A stretch of 64,000 nt of DNA from Linanthus parryae. Its lineage: Eukaryota; Streptophyta; Magnoliopsida; Ericales; Polemoniaceae. The stretch covers positions 13,243,735-13,307,734 of the forward strand of contig JALGPY010000013.1 of assembly GCA_023055425.1 (NCBI GenBank), in the 5' to 3' direction. The number at the start of each line of letters is the position of its first letter. The stretch's first letter is position 1. The notes beneath the pieces were generated by a model. It saw only the letters and a list, made by a program, of their open reading frames with translations, was not told the origin of the DNA and did no database searches. The translations under genes and the position numbers were made by a program. Below are positions 20,735-31,700 of this stretch, in pieces.

Positions 20735-22362
20735 ACCAAGAGCGAATTAGCGATTGCGGAATTCATCCTTTCAAAGATAGAAGCAAACAAGAAACCGAAA
20801 AAGACAAAAGCCTCTGGAGAGCTCGAAGAAGATACGTCGCATCCCATAACCACTAGGCATGCAAAGCGTCCAAGGAAGAGCCCAATTGAAGTAGAGAAAG
20901 CTGCTCCAAAAATAGCAATGCCACGAGGTAGGGGCAAAACTCTGCTTCCATCAAATTAGAATCCAACGAATGTGCGACAGTCTAGCATTGATGATTTTGT
21001 AGAAATGAATCAGCGTTCAACCATTGTTTTCGGAGAAGGTAAATCAGTTAAAACTTGAATTCAACTCATGTATGATGAATACGTATCGCAGATGGCAAAG
21101 AGACCGACGAGGATCAAGGAGATGTCTAAGATGCCCATCCCATAAGAGAAGAAGATGACAAAGAGAGAGCTATAGCGGGAGTCATTGAAGAATCTAGATC
21201 GATGGGCGAGCAATATGCTGAGCGTATGAGGCTGGAGGAAGAAGCTCAAGTTGAGCAGGCTTTGAAAAAGAGTGTTGAAGAACAAGAGCGCTCGCATTCA
21301 GTCGTTGGTCCGATGCAGCGCGCTAGAGGATTTCCAAGAGATTGTCGGTGATGAAGATGAGGAAGGTACTATATTCAAATTTGCCTTAGCATATCAAGAA
21401 CTTATCTTTCAAGCTTTAAACCATGGAGTGTCTAAAAGTGACATTCGTCAATGGTTAGTGGAACAATGCGGAGAAACATCAGGTATATAATACAATTAGA
21501 TTTGTTACAATCAAATTTGTCGCATTCAATCAATGATAATAATACTTGGCATATAATCATGTCATGCATTGTTAAAAGGAAATGATGATAACCTTCAACA
21601 TAAAATTCACATAGATATCCCATGTATATATGGATATGCGATCCCATATGAATGTGGAGATGCTTTCTCACATAAAACTCTTGATTGTTCAGAAAATATG
21701 AACTATCAAGCAAGAACTAAGAATTTATTAATTTCACACGAATGTTGGGTTCACGAATTCCTTTTATTCTTAGTGTCATTGTGCGCCCTTATAAAACCAT
21801 TCATGAGACTTCTACTGAAGACGCAACAATGGAAGAACAATCTGTATGGACGGAAGAAGTGCAAGTACCTGAAGAACAAGGAGATGTCGAAAATGAACGA
21901 CTTGACTTCATCATCGAGCAAGAGCAGGATAAGAACACCCAACAGGAACGTGAGGAAGTAAATACAGAAAACACTGAGCAAGATGAAACTCAGCAAGAAA
22001 ATACTTCATCCCTTGAAGTGGATATCAATCCAAGCTTAGAGAATACTCCACAAACAAGTGAAGTTAATCTTTCTGCACCTGAGGCCATCATGCCAAGTTT
22101 GACTGAGGCAAGAAATGAGGATGAGATGAATGTGATCCCTGGTGAGCCTAACCAAAATGCATATTCGAGTGCTAACACCCTTGTGGATGCGAAGGGGGAA
22201 GGAGTTAACCCAACCGCGACAATTACAGATAACTCCTCTGTGTTGAGAAATGTCGCCTCTTCCGAAGGTATTTGTACTAGGGATCAAAGTGAAGATTTGT
22301 CTCTTTCGAGCATGATGAGTGAGGAATCTCATATGAGAATCGATCACGTGTTTCCAATTTAG
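20735..22362 (+). pseudogene. Decayed cluster of Lys/Glu-rich ORFs, unrecognised
   Basis: Several plus-strand frames look coding but are broken. At 20,740-20,958 there is a Lys/Arg-rich stretch (KKPKKTKA, then TTRHAKRPRKSP). At about 21,175-21,300 there is an acidic helix (EQYAERMRLEEEAQVEQALKK) that probably continues into DFQEIVGDEDEEG and LAYQELIFQALNHG (to 21,490). At 21,742-22,362 there is a Glu/Gln/Asn/Thr-rich ORF of about 200 residues ending HVFPI. I do not recognise the protein. It may be the remainder of a transposon-carried gene, possibly the PMD-type ORF interrupted at 4,392, but that link is inference. Confidence 0.35.
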
Positions 22363-22456
22363 ATGCGATTTTTGATCAAAATCCTTGGGGGTATGGGCTA
22401 CACAAGCCGTTGAAGCCATTGAAAGTGACAGAAGTTGCAATATTCCTGAAGAGTAT

Positions 22457-22543
22457 CGAGCCTAGTGAACTTTGACAGTTGTATCGAGCCGTGACCAAGC
22501 CGAGCCTAGTGAAATTTGACGGTTGTATCGAGCCGTGACCAAC
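22457..22543 (+). repeat. Two-copy tandem repeat, 44 bp period
   Basis: The unit CGAGCCTAGTGAA...TTGTATCGAGCCGTGACCAA occurs twice in a row with two or three mismatches. No coding meaning is evident. Bases 22,363-22,930 otherwise show nothing I can assign. Confidence 0.75.
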
Positions 22544-22929
22544 CCGGTTGCAATCCTTCAGCTAAATTGAGCCAAAGACGTCCTGTCGGTTAACCTAAGC
22601 GTAATTGCTGAGATTGCTGGTCGCGATAACGTAAGGGCGGACTGGTCGTCCCACGTCGGTGCTGGTCTGGCTAAGGTCTGGAGTGGCGACCGGTTGTTGG
22701 CCGGGTGGAGTTTGGGCGCTGGTGGCGGAGTTGCTGGGCCTGGGATTCTTCAGGCTGGGCTTCATTTAGAGGCTATGAAGTCGGGATCATCGAGATTCAG
22801 AGCTTCGATGGAGGGGGAGTGGTGTGGCGGCGAGATGGACAACGATGGAAGTATCGACTGCTGGTGAAATCCTGTCGGAACAGTGAAGTACGACTAGTTT
22901 TCTTTCCCTTGTTCTGACAGGCGGCTGAA

Positions 22930-23217
22930 GGAGCTTTGATCAGAGCTGGTCAGCCATGTATGATTCTTGGTGTGCTTCTTTTAATTCCGCACATATTTCT
23001 TTGGACGGGGACATTCTCTGTGGTGTTGCCTGCGTCAATTGCAGCGGGTGGGTTGGTCGTTGTAGAGGTGGCAAACGCGCCTCAAGGGAAGCGAAGCGTG
23101 ACTCCAACCCGAGCTTGAAAGCTGCAATTTTGGTTGCAAATTGCTCTTTGAAAGCATGTAATTGCTCGTCCAAAATTTGTTTGAGCGATTCAACAGTAAT
23201 CGGGTTGAGCTCGTCAT
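22930..23217 (-). pseudogene. Minus-strand Gypsy gag N-terminal fragment (second)
   Basis: Reading the minus strand from a primer-binding-like site at 23,260, a frame encodes MDEQLHAFKEQFATK followed by a helical segment and a Pro-rich part. Proteins starting this way precede the gag domain in several plant Gypsy elements. Only the N-terminal 80-130 residues remain. Upstream is an LTR-like segment on the same strand. Confidence 0.45.
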
Positions 23218-23245
23218 ACCTTCACCAGTTGAGGATGGTGAATCA

Positions 23246-23260
23246 CAATGAAAGTACCAA
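23246..23260 (-). promoter_or_regulatory. Candidate primer-binding site
   Basis: TTGGTACTTTCATTG on the minus strand lies right after the putative LTR end (TTATCA). It resembles the TTGGTGCTTTCATTG site of some plant Gypsy elements. Confidence 0.5.
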
Positions 23261-23261
23261 T

Positions 23262-23927
23262 TGATAAGATTTACCTAACATGATAGCTATTCGAGGCGCT
23301 ATCAAATCTCCACACAAACACACACGAATGCGAAAAGTATAAACACGACACTTTAATTATAACGGTTTAAATAGAATCACAACACGATTACAACAGTTTA
23401 AATAGAAAAAATAAAGCTACCCTACCCTAGATGGTTCGGCCTAACGGGCCCGGGAAAGAACGAACAAGAAAACCCAGTTCGTCTAATTAAATAAATAACC
23501 TAATTAAGTTAATTAAATAAACTAACTAATAATAATACGAAATAACAGTTAAATATATAAATAATATTACGTAACGATGAAGATATGGTTAACTTGTATC
23601 ATGATAGGTGGAAATCGATGCACAAAATTGTTTTATAATAGTGTTTGACTTGGAGGGAGATAAGATAAACGGGTAAACCATGTGGTGGTTGCTTGGTTGG
23701 GAGCACGATGATGATGGTGAGAACAATTGAGGTTGGTTATTCAACATGCTGGTTATGAACTTATAACGGAATGGAGCTAACTTTAGATGGCGAGAGAGAA
23801 CTGATATGATCATATGAATGAATTGAGAAAGTAAACGCCTTAATTTAATGCAATGGAGAGAGAGAGAACAAGAAAGAGATTATAGATGAAAATGACAAGG
23901 TACTATAGTATCTTAAAAGGAAATTCA
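23262..23927 (-). repeat. Putative LTR of the second minus-strand Gypsy fragment
   Basis: Its end is set by the adjacent primer-binding site. On the + strand it begins TGATAAGATTTACC. It is AT-rich and noncoding. The far edge near 23,927 is a guess from a CA dinucleotide and the start of chromovirus LTR-like sequence soon after. Confidence 0.35.
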
Positions 23928-23939
23928 GTGTAAGAAGTT

Positions 23940-24036
23940 TTTGTTTTGTAGTAGTGTAAGAATCGTCACCCTTAATTTTATACATTTGGTTATCATTTGT
24001 CGCACTAACCCTGAACTAAGATACCGAAGTGTTACA
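23940..24036 (+). repeat. Terminal fragment of a second chromovirus-type LTR
   Basis: The last 60 bp (TTGGTTATCA, then CACTAACCCTGAACTAAGAT, ending GTGTTACA) match the end of the LTR at 20,734. The rest of that LTR is missing. Confidence 0.6.
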
Positions 24037-24050
24037 ATTAGGGTTGTGGG

Positions 24051-24567
24051 TAGGGATGCAAACAGTTCGGTTTGGTCCGGTTTGAGGAGAAAAAATCCAA
24101 ACCTCGACGGTTCGGGTTAGTCTCGATTCGGTTTCGTCTCGGTCTCGGTTTTAGGCGATTCGGTTCGGTTAAAACCGGCGGTTTGCATATTAGTACATAA
24201 GAAAATTAAAATTAGATATTTAAACCAAAAAAAAAATGAATATACATATATATAACTTTTGTCAAATATTAGGGAGTAAAGTATACTCAATCACATCTAC
24301 AACCGTTTTCTTGATATTCTGAGAAAGTTTTACAAAAAACTCAAGCAAGAACTACATAAATGTGAACGAAGTTTCAATACTTTATATGAAAAATAATGCT
24401 ATGTTTTGGGTACATGAATTCTATGCAATACAGTTTAAATGGTTTATTGCGGTTTAACCGGTTCGGTTTCTCTTTTGAATGGTTTGTGCTCGGTTCTGTT
24501 TATTTCGGTCCGGTTTAGGTCGATTCGATTCGGTTTTTGGTTTTTCAGGTCTGAACTTGCACCCCTA
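24051..24567. mobile_element. hAT-type nonautonomous element
   Basis: The termini are TAGGGATGCAA at the left and the complement of TAGGGGTGCAA at the right. They are flanked by a perfect 8 bp duplication GTTGTGGG (24,043-24,050 and 24,568-24,575). 517 bp. Both subterminal zones are packed with CGGTTCGGTT-like repeats in opposite orientation. There is no coding capacity. Bases 24,576-24,718 after it show nothing recognisable. Confidence 0.85.
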
Positions 24568-24827
24568 GTTGTGGGTAATGGGGTGAAATGGGGGTAGTGC
24601 TACGAAGACAAAAAAGTAAGTGTGATATTATTTATGAGGATAATTTGATCATATCAACCGTTTAAGGTTTATCAAATAAGAAAATATAGAGCCCGATCCA
24701 AGGCAATGGGGAGAATGAGTTGGGATCAGTGGCGGAGCCAGAATTTGACCCAAGGGGGGGGGGGCACAATTAGGCTGAGCCAATATTTGAAATATAAATA
24801 AAATTAAATATTAAAGATGACTTTAAC

Positions 24828-24900
24828 AGCTCTCTGACTCAGTTGGTTAAACACGCCCCAATCGACTTTGGGCACAAGGGTTCGAATCTCCCAGGGCCGT
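24828..24900 (+). ncRNA. tRNA-like sequence (plus) inside a MITE
   Basis: An A-box-like TGACTCAGTTGGTTA and a B-box-like GGTTCGAATCT are spaced as in tRNA genes. The acceptor stem does not pair convincingly. This is probably a tRNA-derived (SINE-like) piece, not a working tRNA gene. Confidence 0.45.
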
Positions 24901-24944
24901 TTTATTTCGGAGTTTTTCAATTTCTTGGAGAAAAAATTAAAACC

Positions 24945-25014
24945 GAGCAGAGAGGGATTCGAACCCGCGCCAATTTTGTGTAACAGAGTACTTTACCAAC
25001 TGCGCTAGATGCGC
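24945..25014 (-). ncRNA. tRNA-like sequence (minus) inside a MITE
   Basis: On the minus strand it begins GCGCATCTAGCGCAGTTGG and ends near GGTTCGAATCCC. The A box (TAGCGCAGTTGG) and B box (GGTTCGAATCC) fit the RNA polymerase III consensus. The D and T arms look plausible, but the acceptor stem is weak. It faces the plus-strand tRNA-like segment. Confidence 0.5.
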
Positions 25015-25197
25015 ATGTATGTTAAAGGGGGGCACTTTAATAGTTTTATAAAAGATATGATAATTTCTTTTAAAAACTAAGGGTTCTCTAGTATTTTCGA
25101 AAAAAAATTTTTTTTGGGGGGGGGGGGGGGGGCACGTGCCCCCCGTGCCCCTACATGACTCCGCCCCTGGTTGGGATGATATTTATTGAATGGGTCG

Positions 25198-25544
25198 TTG
25201 ACATAAAACCTATCTGCACTATTACATTTGTGACACAAAACCCTTTGTACTTTCAATTTTCCACACCAACTCCATACATTTTACTATTCTGTGACACTTA
25301 ACCCAAAATCGGTAACATCGTTAAGGAATTGGGTGGAACAAAGTCATGTGACCAACACATGATGAACTTATTGGTAATTTCTCATTTTGGTCACCTGAGT
25401 TTGTTCCGACCAATTTATTAACGACATTATCGATTTTGGGTTAAGTGTCACAGAATAGTAAACTGCGAAGGATTAGTGTGAAAAATTGAAAGTGGAGAGA
25501 GATTCGAGTCACAAATGTTATAGTGCGTGTATGTTTCATGTCAA
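25198..25544. mobile_element. Fold-back MITE upstream of the RNase T2 gene
   Basis: Two arms of about 155 bp (25,198-25,354 and 25,389-25,544) are inverted copies of each other around a short loop. The perfect core GACACTTAACCCAAAATCG is found inverted as CGATTTTGGGTTAAGTGTC. The outer ends are TTGACAT/ATGTCAA. No target duplication is evident. The right edge lies 164 bp before the ATG of the RNase gene, so transcription from upstream would give a long hairpin RNA. Confidence 0.8.
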
Positions 25545-25708
25545 TTACCTTTACTCAATTACAGCGAGTAACTGAATTACATTTCAGACCAGCAACCTTA
25601 AAGCAAACGACACTTCCCCATCGACGACAAAATTCCTACACAATCGGGTATCGGAATTTGCTTCTCTTACCTGATAGGACGCGAGAGATCTGAGAGTGAG
25701 CTCGGTAC

Positions 25709-28700
25709 ATGGCTTCTCCCTCTGACCCGACCTCCGCTGTGTCTCGGCGAATCTTGCTTCTGTTGATTGCTGCGTTCTGCGTCGCCGAGATCTGTGGTGG
25801 GGTTGTACAAGCTTCGACACAGAGGGAGTTCGATTACTTCGCCTTGTCTCTTCAATGGCCCGGGACAATCTGCCACAATACCCACCATTGTTGTTCCTCC
25901 AATGCTTGTTGCCGAGGGTATTTTACTTCTCCTTTACTGGTTCTGATTTCAAATGTATGTTTTTTCTTCTGGTACCCACCATGCTATTTTGGGGTAATTA
26001 TTTATCAACGTTACTTTTGTTGCTTTGTTTATTTTGTGTACATTTTTAGTATTAGTGGGTTGATTAGATAATTGATGAAACTGGAAATTGGAACATACAT
26101 CAGAAGTTTCTGTTAAGCAAGCAAGATGTGAATTAGCCAAACTCGGTAAGATGAGACCATGTTTGCATTGGTCAACACCGTAATGCCATCTGTAATTAAC
26201 TCCTCCTGTGTAGTTGAATCCAATCATTGACTTGATGCGATCGATATTATAGTTATCAGTTGAACTGGAGAACATCCCTCTCAAGATCTAAATACTATTC
26301 ACTGAAGAAACTCGTTGCGGAGCCTGAATCCTCGATGTCTATCGATGCATTGACTTTCTCTGCAACCAAGCTTCCCTTCTGTTGTTTGCGAGAGAACTGA
26401 CTGGGTCTCCCATTATTCTCGATCTTATTATCGCTATCTTCTGCAGGTAGCAAGATAATAGAAATATTTCTTTTGAATTACCTGAAGTATCTAGAAGACG
26501 GTAAGTTTACTACGATAGTGAAGGAGAAAGTATTCTCTTTGTCCGTTAATGCAAGCTAGACATCTTCTCAAACCAAGCTTTCTCTCAAGACAACAATGGT
26601 GAATATGAGGTTTGAGAGGGTGAGTTTGATCAATCTGTAATGGCTTCGTTGGGTGAGGGACGTACTAGGTTGTTGATTTGGTGAACAAGTTAATAAGGGT
26701 CCAAGGTTGTTGTAAGAGTTCAATTCAAGAGTAGGAGAGTTGTAGAAGAGGGTTTGTTCAATTTCTCTCCCACATGGTAATTGGGAAATAAGAGAATGTT
26801 TCTAATGAGAAGGGGGGGAGGGTGCATATTTTATTCCCACTTAGGGCATTTTGAAAATTGACTACCCGAAATAGGGGAGTTAGCCAATGGACTCCCGAAT
26901 TTTAGTGTCAATTATCAGACAGGACAAGAGATAGTGCAGAACATAGTTTCTCTCTATATCCCCACCACTCCTGTGTCTCAACATACATTTCTTCGTTTTG
27001 CCTTGCAAAGATCAGTGGTGGGTTGTAAGTTCCATTACTTCGCCTTGTCTTTCAATGGTACTGGACAGTCTGCGACAAGCCCACCATTGTTGTTACCTAA
27101 TGGTTGTTGTTGAAAGAATTTTACTTATCTTCAATCCCGTGTGCCATTTTTAATTTGAAATAGATGTTTTTTTTTCTCTGGTACTGGCGATGTCTTGTTG
27201 TTTTAGTACAGTGTGCTTTGATATTGTGACCGATTCTTTTTTTTTTTTTTTTTTTTGATTTATATGTAGTTGTAGTGGGCCAATTAATTACTTGATGAAA
27301 TTGGTTATGGTAACATCCAATTTTCTGTTAAGCAAGAATCAGTAGAAAACTTGACTTGCGACCATGCTTGCATTCCTTAGTACTAATAGGGATTAACTTC
27401 TTGGCTTATGTAGCTTAAACAATGATAAACTGAAAGACAAGGAAGGCAAGTTGTATGTTCCGCTGGGAAAAAAACTATTCACTGTAGAATCTGCGATTCC
27501 TTGAAGTCTACCAATGCGCTGAACACCTGGACCTCCATGCTTCTCTTCTATTGTCTGCGGAACTGACTAGATACATGCTTGTGCTTGTTTGTATTATTAT
27601 CTTCTGTTGTAGATACTCCAAGCAATTTACTTGGAGTATGTAGTGTTGGGTGGAGCCTGGGTTTTGGCGACCGGCTTTATGTCCCCAGCTCTGGTACATG
27701 TTTTTGATACAAGCCAAAATGAAAAAAGGAGACATGATTTGTGGAGCGAAGGCTTAGGTCGGTAAAAAATATTCAGATCTTCACAGACTCTGTGAATGCA
27801 TGTAGCCTAGACTCGAAGACATGTGAATACCTTTTGCTGATCTCTAAGCCAATTAAGGAGGCATCATCTTGCTGCCAGTTCGATCGAATCCAGAACTGGC
27901 GGTATTGTTTAATTACTCAGATGTCCTACCGTGCTACTAAAATTGAATCACCCAAATCTTGGTAGAGAATTACTCTATCCTTCCCTAACGTGGAGTCCAC
28001 TTTGACTTTTGTACTTATTTCAAAGCCACAATTTCTCTTGTAAAATGACAAGAGTATTGTGTTAATAATTTTATGATGTTGTAGAGTTATCTCAACACTA
28101 CAACAAGTGGATTTGCGTCGTTGAAATGCGTGTTAAAGTCCATGCGATTCTAATTTGGGTATGGAGGGAGTTAACATTTTCTTCTTTATTCTTTTGTATG
28201 CCTTATATCTATCTGAAAATTCTACAGTTTTGAAGTGATTTTCCAGAAGAAAAATTGAACTATGAGCACTCTTAGAGCCATTAGTTTCACTGTATCTGAC
28301 TATTTACCTATTTAGGATTACTCCATATGTGTAATTTCTCTTTCTTCTAACTTTTTTGAAATGTTAAGCTCCTTTACTGAAGAATCTACTGCATTGGCTA
28401 TGATAAAATGATAACCTCATTGCACCTAAACAACTACAGACTATCATAAATGACATAACTTGACTGAAGTTCACGACACAGTGAAAGACAAGTTGTCTAC
28501 ATGCTAACTTATTGGTGGTGGACTTCCCCCCCCAAAAAAAAAAATACTTCCTCAAAAAAAAAAAAAAAAAAAAACTTATTGGTGGTGGTCAGATGCCGAA
28601 ACACTGGATTTCGGGAACAAGTACAAGAGAAGGAAAGAATTGGAATCTTAGGTGAAGAAGACATTTGGATAAAGGAAATGTTTTCGAAATCGGGATCCGA

Positions 28701-31700
28701 CAAAGGATAGCAGCTTGCCCCATAGGATCACGATCGTAGAATCATATCGTGGACAGGAAGCTCCTACCAATTTATGAAAAAGAACACATTTTGATACCAT
28801 GACTATTCGATTATGACTTCTATGCAATTCTTTAATATAATAAACATGACATTATATGAACTTAGAACCAATGTGTGAGGGAGACATCTCAATAATGTAA
28901 ACAACATTATAATAACATCCATATCATAACAAATAACAGCATAAATCATCAAATAATCAAGCACAAAGCAGTAAAACACATCCAACACAACCTAAAAATG
29001 TCCAAAAGCAAAAGAAGTTTTCAAATAACTGATAGCCAATTTGTAACCAAAAAGTTTACATTTATGACTAAGAAAAGATTTTAAGTTAACGACCAGTGTG
29101 ATATTTGGTCAGTTAACCAAACATGACTAAGGCTTGCAGGAGGTGGGCGAGGCTCGCTGGTGGTTGGTGAAGACCAGGTAGTGGCTGGTGGATGTGGACA
29201 AGCGCCGACCTAGTCCATTCTTTTTTGGTCAAATTCAGACAGCAAAAATCCCCTAGATTCCTAGCTGATTTCGTCGTACATTTTCGTAACAGAGCGTAGA
29301 AATGGGTTGGCCGGAGTCGTATTCTTTTGCTCTGCAAACAGCCCAAAATTGGCCCAAAGCGTCGGTGAATCCTTGTACGATCCCACTCTCGACCCTGCGA
29401 TCCTTCCAGATTCCTATTAACCCTTCTACCGTTGGATTGTACTGTCATAAAAATCTGAATCGCAATTTTGACAACCGTGGATAAAGATAAGAGCTTTTGT
29501 TCTGTTTAGTTTATCTGTTAGAAGTTGAGTTTCATTTTGAACTTCATAAAGTTTGCAGCTATGTAAATGAGACTCAGACGTTGTCTGCTCTGTTTTTAAC
29601 AATTTATGATTCCTTGACTTCTCTCTGTGTGTGTGTGTGTGTGTGTGTGTTGGGGGAGGGGGGGGGGGGATGCTGTGGTTTCTCTAGGATTACTGTGTGT
29701 TTCCCTTAGGCTTCCAACAAAGAATCAAATCTCTCGTGTTTTTCTATTCCTGTATATGCAATCAAGTGCGCACACAACATACTTTCCGTATTTCTTACCT
29801 ATATTGCATACCGCTCTCTCTCTCTCTCTCTCCTCCTAAGATTTAATCATTTCTGTGTTACAACTATCTTTGTACCCCGTAATACGTTTTCAAGTCGAAT
29901 TGCATAGTCTTTGTTTCCTATAATTTTGTGCAACTAGTAGCTTATACAGCTTTATTTGTTTTCTGATGCAGCTCAAATGCTCCCACCGAGTTCACGATTC
30001 GTATGTGCTCCTCTCACTAAGACAATGCAGAACCCTTTAAACCTTTTTTTCTGCCCGTCTACTCTAATTTTGTTTTAATCATTATGATGAAATGCTCTTG
30101 CATCACAGATGGGCTGTGGCCTGACTACAACGATGGAACCTGGCCTGCATGCTGCACTAGTGATGGCTTTGATGTAAAAGAGGTACTTACTTTTACTTTC
30201 TCACATCCACATTTTCTTTCCTTGTGTCCAACTTAAAATTTAGTTTCATGGTTTTTGGAAATATGAATTTCGGAACCTCATTTCATTTGGATGAAAAAGA
30301 AAAAAAAAATGTATTGTGCTGTCCATGCGATGTAGCCATTTTGTATTTTTAAGTATGCCCTGTCAGAGCAATTAAGCCATGACAGTGTGGTAGTAGTTAA
30401 CTCTAGAATTATGGTTTCGTTCATGAGGACAGTAAGTATACGAGATTTCCTCTTTATCCAGTGTGATAGTGTAAATTTTCCGTTATCCATGTCTTGTTGC
30501 AATATGAGCTTGTACATGATGCCTTGATCCTATCTGTTTCGGCATGCCATTTAAATGAGTCATAAGAAACTCTGTCAATATCAATTTACCACAATGTCAA
30601 ACAATGTTGATATTAATAAATTGTGGTCTGAGTACTCAGTACATACTACTAAGACACAAGTTGGAATGGAGCCATCTGTGAGAAACAAAAATATCCTTGC
30701 CATACCTGAGGAACAAAAATATGCTTGTTACACCCTGTGAGATGTTCAAGAATGTATACCTTCTTTTCTGGAAGGGAAGCGACCAAACACCCTAAGTTCC
30801 CATATTAAAACTATTGTACTAAGCTACTAGGATGGATCTGTATGTGTCTTTTTGCATGTCCTCACTTGTCTTTTGCATGTACTAGGCTACTAGGATGGAT
30901 ATGAACACATCGTGATTGATGCATCTTTGGGGAGCTAGTCTTTTGCTAGGGATCTTCTCCGCACTACGAGGCTGGCCATTCAGATGCATCTCCATGCTTC
31001 ATCCTTTTCTTAAAAACATTTTTAGGCTGTAAACTTGACAGAAAATGCCCCGTCATTTGGAAAGGGTACATAGATATCCCATCAGATTTATATTTAACTT
31101 ATCAAGCACTGTCTTTATCTGGTAGGAAATAGTTATTTCTGTAGTATTTAAGCAGTAGTTTTAGTTCCTGACGGGAAAAGTCTCATATTCTGAGGATCTA
31201 TTCACATTTGATATATTGTAATTGGGAAGTATGCCAACACACTGCTAGTAGTGGCATACACTGGTTGAATTGGAACATGAAAATTTCATTTAGACGTGCT
31301 AATTTTTCGGTACTACAGGTTCTTAAGATCTGTAAGAATATGAAACAACATTACTGTCTTAACTTCCAAGACATAATATATATATCTCGACACTTTTTTA
31401 TCCCCTTGAGAACTTTTACATTCATCTCATATAGAACTGCAAAATCAGCGTTTAAACATGATAAAAAAGTTCCAATCATTTGAAATGATAGAGAACACGC
31501 ACAAGATCCTATTGAGTAACATTTGAAAGCATTTTTTTTCAGATAACAGTTCTCTAACAGGCTAACCATACTTGTTTCATTAATTCCATAGATATCAACA
31601 ATACGTGACACCCTAGAGAAGTACTGGCCATCTTTGAGTTGCAGTTCCCCATCAACCTGTAGTGGCAAAAAGGGATTATTCTGGGCTCATGAGGTCGCCA

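Larger units (their letters stand above)
24727..25169. mobile_element. hAT-type MITE carrying two tRNA-like segments
   Basis: The termini are CAGTGGCGGAGCCAG at the left and the complement of CAGGGGCGGAGTCA at the right. A perfect 8 bp duplication GTTGGGAT flanks it (24,719-24,726 and 25,170-25,177). 443 bp. Inside are two opposed tRNA-like sequences and, near the right end, a run of about 19 G (25,113-25,131). A shorter G run sits near the left end. Confidence 0.85.

Noticed and set aside
24828..25014. Two functional tRNA genes
   Set aside because: Internal promoter boxes fit, but the acceptor stems do not pair well and both lie inside a transposon, so they are reported as tRNA-like only.
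28096..28106. CACTACAACAA, resembling a CACTA transposon terminus
   Set aside because: No inverted partner with a 3 bp duplication is found nearby; a short match alone is not enough.
28501..28710. Lys-rich ORF across the poly(A) tract
   Set aside because: Caused by A-runs in a retroposed insert within an intron.
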